Below, one piece after another: positions 57,671 through 64,000 of a stretch of DNA of 64,000 nt (position 1 is its first letter; every line of letters begins with the position of its first letter). Origin of the DNA: Cherax quadricarinatus (lineage: Eukaryota; Arthropoda; Malacostraca; Decapoda; Parastacidae); contig NC_091293.1 of NCBI RefSeq assembly GCF_038502225.1, positions 2,367,201-2,431,200 on the forward strand. Reading direction: 5' to 3'. Below the pieces are notes generated by a model. That model ran no database searches. It saw only the letters and a list, made by a program, of their open reading frames with translations, and was not told where the DNA came from. A program made the translations under genes and the position numbers.

Positions 57671-60600
57671 CACCTGCACCCGCTCATACTTATACACCCG
57701 CTCATACTTATACACCCGCTCATACTTATACACCCGCTCATACTTATACACCCGCTCATACTTATACACCCGCTCATACTTATACACCCGCTCATACTTA
57801 TACACCCGCTCATACTTATACACCCGCTCATACTTATACACCCGCTCATACTTATACACCCGCTCATACTTATACACCCGCTCATACTTATACACCCGCT
57901 CATACTTATACACCCGCTCATACTTATACACCCGCTCATACTTATACACCCGCTCATACTTATACACCTGCTCATACTTATACACCCGCTCATACTTATA
58001 CACCCGCTCATACTTATACACCCGCGCATACTTATACACCCGCTCATACTTATACACCCGCTCATACTTATACACCCGCTCATACTTATACACCCGCTCA
58101 TACTTATACACCCGCTCATACTTATACACCCGCTCATACTTATACACCCGCTCATACTTATACACCTGCTCATACTTATACACCCGCTCATACTTATACA
58201 CCCGCTCATACTTATACACCCGCTCATACTTATACACCCGCTCATACTTATACACCCGCTCATACTTATACACCCGCTCATACTTATACACCCGCTCATA
58301 CTTATACACCCGCTCATACTTATACACCCGCTCATACTTATACACCCGCTCATACTTATACACCCGCTCATACTTATACACCCGCTCATACTTATACACC
58401 TGCTCATACTTATACACCCGCTCATACTTATACACCCGCTCATACTTATACACCCGCTCATACTTATACACCCGCTCATACTTATACACCCGCTCATACT
58501 TATACACCCGCTCATACTTATACACCTGCTCATACTTATACACCCGCTCATACTTATACACCCGCTCATACTTATACACCCGCTCATACTTATACACCCG
58601 CTCATACTTATACACCCGCTCATACTTATACACCTGCTCATACTTATACACCCGCTCATACTTATACACCCGCTCATACTTATACACCTGCTCATACTTA
58701 TACACCCGCTCATACTTATACACCCGCTCATACTTATACACCCGCTCATACTTATACACCCGCTCATACTTATACACCCGCTCATACTTATACACCCGCT
58801 CATACTTATACACCCGCTCATACTTATACACCCGCTCATACTTATACACCTGCTCATACTTATACACCCGCTCATACTTATACACCCGCTCATACTTATA
58901 CACCCGCTCATACTTATACACCCGCTCATACTTATACACCCGCTCATACTTATACACCTGCTCATACTTATACACCCGCTCATACTTATACACCCGCTCA
59001 TACTTATACACCCGCTCATACTTATACACCCGCTCATACTTATACACCCGCTCATACTTATACACCTGCTCATACTTATACACCCGCTCATACTTATACA
59101 CCCGCTCATACTTATACACCTGCTCATACTTATACACCCGCTCATACTTATACACCCGCTCATACTTATACACCCGCTCATACTTATACACCCGCTCATA
59201 CTTATACACCCGCTCATACTTATACACCTGCTCATACTTATACACCCGCTCATACTTATACACCCGCTCATACTTACACACCCGCTCATACTTATACACC
59301 CGCTCATACTTATACACCCGCTCATACTTATACACCCGCTCATACTTATACACCCGCTCATACTTATACACCCGCTCATACTTATACACCTGCTCATACT
59401 TATACACCCGCTCATACTTATACACCTGCTCATACTTATACACCCGCTCATACTTACACACCCGCTCATACTTATACACCCGCTCATACTTATACACCCG
59501 CTCATACTTATACACCCGCTCATACTTATACACCCGCTCATACTTATACACCCGCTCATACTTATACACCTGCTCATACTTATACACCCGCTCATACTTA
59601 TACACCTGCTCATACTTATACACCCGCTCATACTTATACACCCGCTCATACTTATACACCTGCTCATACTTATACACCCTCTCATACTTATACACCCGCT
59701 CATACTTATACACCCGCTCATACTTATACACCCGCTCATACTTATACACCCGCTCATACTTATACACCTGCTCATACTTATACACCTGCTCATACTTATA
59801 CACCCGCTCATACTTATACACCCGCTCATACTTATACACCTGCTCATACTTATACACCCGCTCATACTTATACACCTGCTCATACTTATACACCCGCTCA
59901 TACTTATACACCCGCTCATACTTATACACCCGCTCATACTTATACACCTGCTCATACTTATACACCCGCTCATACTTATACACCCGCTCATACTTATACA
60001 CCCGCTCATACTTATACACCCGCTCATACTTATACACCTGCTCATACTTATACACCCGCTCATACTTATACACCCGCTCATACTTATACACCCGCTCATA
60101 CTTATACACCTGCTCATACTTATACACCCGCTCATACTTATACACCCGCTCATACTTATACACCCGCTCATACTTATACACCCGCTCATACTTATACACC
60201 CGCTCATACTTATACACCCGATCATACTTATACACCTGCTCATACTTATACACCCGCTCATACTTATACACCTGCTCATACTTATACACCCGCTCATACT
60301 TATACACCCGCTCATACTTATACACCCGCTCATACTTATACACCTGCTCATACTTATACACCTGCTCATACTTATACACCCGCTCATACTTATACACCCG
60401 CTCATACTTATACACCTGCTCATACTTATACACCCGCTCATACTTATACACCTGCTCATACTTATACACCCGCTCATACTTATACACCCGCTCATACTTA
60501 TACACCCGATCATACTTATACACCTGCTCATACTTATACACCCGCTCATACTTATACACCCGCTCATATTTATACACCCGCTCATACTTATACACCCGCT

Positions 60601-63600
60601 CATACTTATACACCTGCTCATACTTATACACCTGCTCATACTTATACACCCGCTCATACTTATACACCCGCTCATACTTATACACCTGCTCATACTTATA
60701 CACCCGCTCATACTTATACACCTGCTCATACTTATACACCCGCTCATACTTATACACCTGCTCATACTTATACACCCGCTCATACTTATACACCCGCTCA
60801 TACTTATACACCCGCTCATACTTATACACCTGCTCATACTTATACACCCGCTCATACTTATACACCCGCTCATACTTATACACCCGCTCATACTTATACA
60901 CCCGCTCATACTTATACACCTGCTCATACTTATACACCCGCTCATACTTATGCACCCGCTCATACTTATACACCCGCTCATACTTATACACCTGCTCATA
61001 CTTATACACCCGCTCATACTTATACACGTGCTCATACTTATACACCCGCTCATACTTATACACCTGCTCATACTTATACACCCGCTCATTCTTATACACC
61101 CGCTCATACTTATACACCCGCTCATACTTATACACCCGCTCATACTTATACACCCGCTCATACTTATACACCTGCTCATACTTATACACCCGCTCATACT
61201 TATACACCCGCTCATACTTATACACCCGCTCATACTTATACACCTGCTCATACTTATACACCCGCTCATACTTATACACCCGCTCATACTTATACACCCG
61301 CTCATACTTATACACCCGCTCATACTTATACACCCGCTCATACTTATACACCCGATCATACTTATACACCTGCTCATACTTATACACCCGCTCATACTTA
61401 TACACCTGCTCATACTTATACACCCGCTCATACTTATACACCCGCTCATACTTATACACCCGCTCATACTTATACACCTGCTCATACTTATACACCTGCT
61501 CATACTTATACACCCGCTCATACTTATACACCCGCTCATACTTATACACCTGCTCATACTTATACACCCGCTCATACTTATACACCTGCTCATACTTATA
61601 CACCCGCTCATACTTATAAACCCGCTCATACTTATACACCCGATCATACTTATACACCTGCTCATACTTATACACCCGCTCATACTTATACACCCGCTCA
61701 TATTTATACACCCGCTCATACTTATACACCCGCTCATACTTATACACCCGCTCATACTTATACACCTGCTCATACTTATACACCTGCTCATACTTATACA
61801 CCCGCTCATACTTATACACCCGCTCATACTTATACACCTGCTCATACTTATACACCCGCTCATACTTATACACCTGCTCATACTTATACACCCGCTCATA
61901 CTTATACACCTGCTCATACTTATACACCCGCTCATACTTATACACCCGCTCATACTTATACACCCGCTCATACTTATACACCTGCTCATACTTATACACC
62001 CGCTCATACTTATACACCCGCTCATACTTATACACCCGCTCATACTTATACACCCGCTCATACTTATACACCTGCTCATACTTATACACCCGCTCATACT
62101 TATGCACCCGCTCATACTTATACACCCGCTCATACTTATACACCTGCTCATACTTATACACCCGCTCATACTTATACACCCGTGCTCATACTTATACACC
62201 CGCTCATACTTATACACCTGCTCATACTTATACACCCGCTCATACACCCGCTCATACTTATTCATACTTATACCCGCTCATACTTATACACCCGCTCATA
62301 CTTATACACCTGCTCATACTTATACACCCGCTCATACTTATACACCCGCTCATACTTATACACCCGCTCATACTTATACACCCGCTCATACTTATACACC
62401 TGCTCATACTTATACACCCGCTCATACTTGTACACCTGCTCATACTTATACACCCGCTCATACTTATACACCCGCTCATACTTATACACCCGCTCATACT
62501 TATACACCCGCTCATACTTATACACCCGCTCATACTTATACACCCGCTCATACTTATACACCCGCTCATACTTATACACCTGCTCATACTTATACACCCG
62601 CTCATACTTATACACCCGCTCATACTTATACACCCGCTCATACTCATACACCCGCTCATACTTATACACCCGCTCATACTTATACACCCGCTCATACTTA
62701 TACACCCGCTCATACTTATACACCCGCTCATACTTATTCATACTTATACACCCGCTCATACTTATACACCCGCTCATACACCCGCTCATACTTATACACC
62801 CGCTCATACTTATACACCCGCTCATACTTATACACCCGCTCATACTTATACACCCGCTCATACTTATACACCCGCTCATACTTATACACCCGCTCATACT
62901 TATACACCCGCTCATACTTATACACCCGCTCATACTTATACACCCGCTCATACTTATACACCCGCTCATACTTATACACCCGCTCATACTTATACACCCG
63001 CTCATACTTATACACCCGCTCATACTTATACACCCGCTCATACTTATACACCCGCTCATACTTATACACCCGCTCATACTTATACACCCGCTCATACTTA
63101 TACACCCGCTCATACTTATACACCCGCTCATACTTATACACCCGCTCATACTTATACACCCGCTCATACTTATACACCCGCTCATACTTATACACCCGCT
63201 CATACTTATACACTTATACACCCGCTCATACTTATACACCCGCTCATACTTATACACCCGCTCATACTTATACACCCGCTCATACTTATACACCCGCTCA
63301 TACTTATACACCCGCTCATACTTATACACCCGCTCATACTTATACACCCGCTCATACTTATACACCCGCTCATACTTATACACCCGCTCATACTTATACA
63401 CCCGCTCATACTTATACACCCGCTCATACTTATACACCCGCTCATACTTATACACCCGCTCATACTTATACACCCGCTCATACTTATACACCCGCTCATA
63501 CTTATACACCCGCTCATACTTATACACCCGCTCATACTTATACACCCGCTCATACTTATACACCCGCTCATACTTATACACCCGCTCATACTTATACACC

Positions 63601-64000
63601 CGCTCATACTTATACACCCGCTCATACTTATACACCCGCTCATACTTATACACCCGCTCATACTTATACACCCGCTCATACTTATACACCCGCTCATACT
63701 TATACACCCGCTCATACTTATACACCCGCTCATACTTATACACCCGCTCATACTTATACACCCGCTCATACTTATACACCCGCTCATACTTATACACCCG
63801 CTCATACTTATACACCCGCTCATACTTATACACCCGCTCATACTTATACACCCGCTCATACTTATACACCCGCTCATACTTATACACCCGCTCATACTTA
63901 TACACCCGCTCATACTTATACACTCGCTCATACTCATACACCCGCTCATACTTATACACCCGCTCATACTTATACACCCGCTCATACTTATACACCCGCT
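57671..64000. repeat. S13: 18-bp minisatellite, about 350 copies, continues past the window
   Basis: The monomer is ACACCCGCTCATACTTAT, with a frequent CACCTGCTC variant and rare CCCGATC, CATATTTA, CTTACAC and TATGCACC variants. Irregular units with ATTCATAC lie at 62258 and 62738. From about 62742 to the window end the array is nearly pure CCCGCTC type. Rare variants reveal higher-order duplications of 180 and 1,134 bp. The minus strand gives frames of about 1,500 codons (ISMSGC or YKYERV repeats), which I regard as non-coding. The true right end is not visible. Confidence 0.96.

Noticed and set aside
57631..62265. Minus-strand frames of about 1,500 codons with ISMSGC and YKYERV repeats
   Set aside because: Two frames on the same strand are equally open because the monomer is 18 bp. 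Nothing distinguishes either as coding, and variants change residues freely.
57671..64000. CRISPR-like regularity of repeats and spacers
   Set aside because: Repeat units are contiguous with no unique spacers, no leader and no cas genes, and the sequence is eukaryotic. The same holds for all arrays here.

Overview
The window is a eukaryotic, satellite-dominated stretch of genome. By rough addition about 50 of the 64 kb is tandem repeat, made of thirteen different minisatellite arrays with monomers of 13 to 48 bp. Most of the rest is pieces of non-LTR retrotransposons (LINEs). I see no host protein-coding gene, tRNA, rRNA, CRISPR array or bacterial-type operon. The LINE 3' ends with a CTCACCTA repeat and a (CA)n tail, the LINE tail whose 3' UTR ends in CGGGCCAC..TGCCTTGGTGGG, and the GAAGAAGCC..GGCGAAACG element are sequences I associate from memory with decapod crustaceans (crayfish, lobster, shrimp). 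No search was run, so the taxon is an inference.

Layout: S1, 30-bp palindromic array (121-1411); S2, 13-bp array (1442-6083); a GA tract; S3, 21-bp array (6296-12935); S4, 28-bp array that is an inverted relative of S1 (12966-13728). Then comes a head-to-tail chain of four copies of LINE family A, all on the minus strand (13795-21501). One copy (A3) keeps an open ORF1-like frame and an open endonuclease plus reverse transcriptase frame. A TG/CT/CA composite microsatellite follows. S5, a 48-bp array (about 21800-33309), carries two kinds of higher-order repeat (144 bp, and about 3.1 kb in three copies) separated by a LINE family B 3' fragment. Its right edge meets a small element with inverted-repeat arms and then rearranged LINE B pieces (33310-34994).

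The second half has a GGGA-rich tract, S6 polypyrimidine array (35396-37185), S7 24-bp array (37681-39475), S8 20-bp array (39541-39920), and a LINE C 3' end (40046-40690) that runs directly into S9, an 18-bp array matching that LINE's last bases (40688-45169). S10 (45253-49000) has a 33-bp unit passing into a 39-bp unit. S11, a 29-bp array (49336-56210), is split by a LINE B copy. S12 has a 40-bp unit (56456-57583), and S13 an 18-bp unit that runs off the right end (57671-64000).

There is no gene network here. The interest is in how arrays are born and homogenised: a LINE tail seeding a satellite, LINEs inserted end to end, higher-order repeats of several scales, and retroelements at boundaries between differently homogenised blocks. 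Very long open frames through the arrays (up to about 2,100 codons) arise because several monomer lengths are multiples of three; I do not treat them as genes. Array lengths may be affected by assembly.
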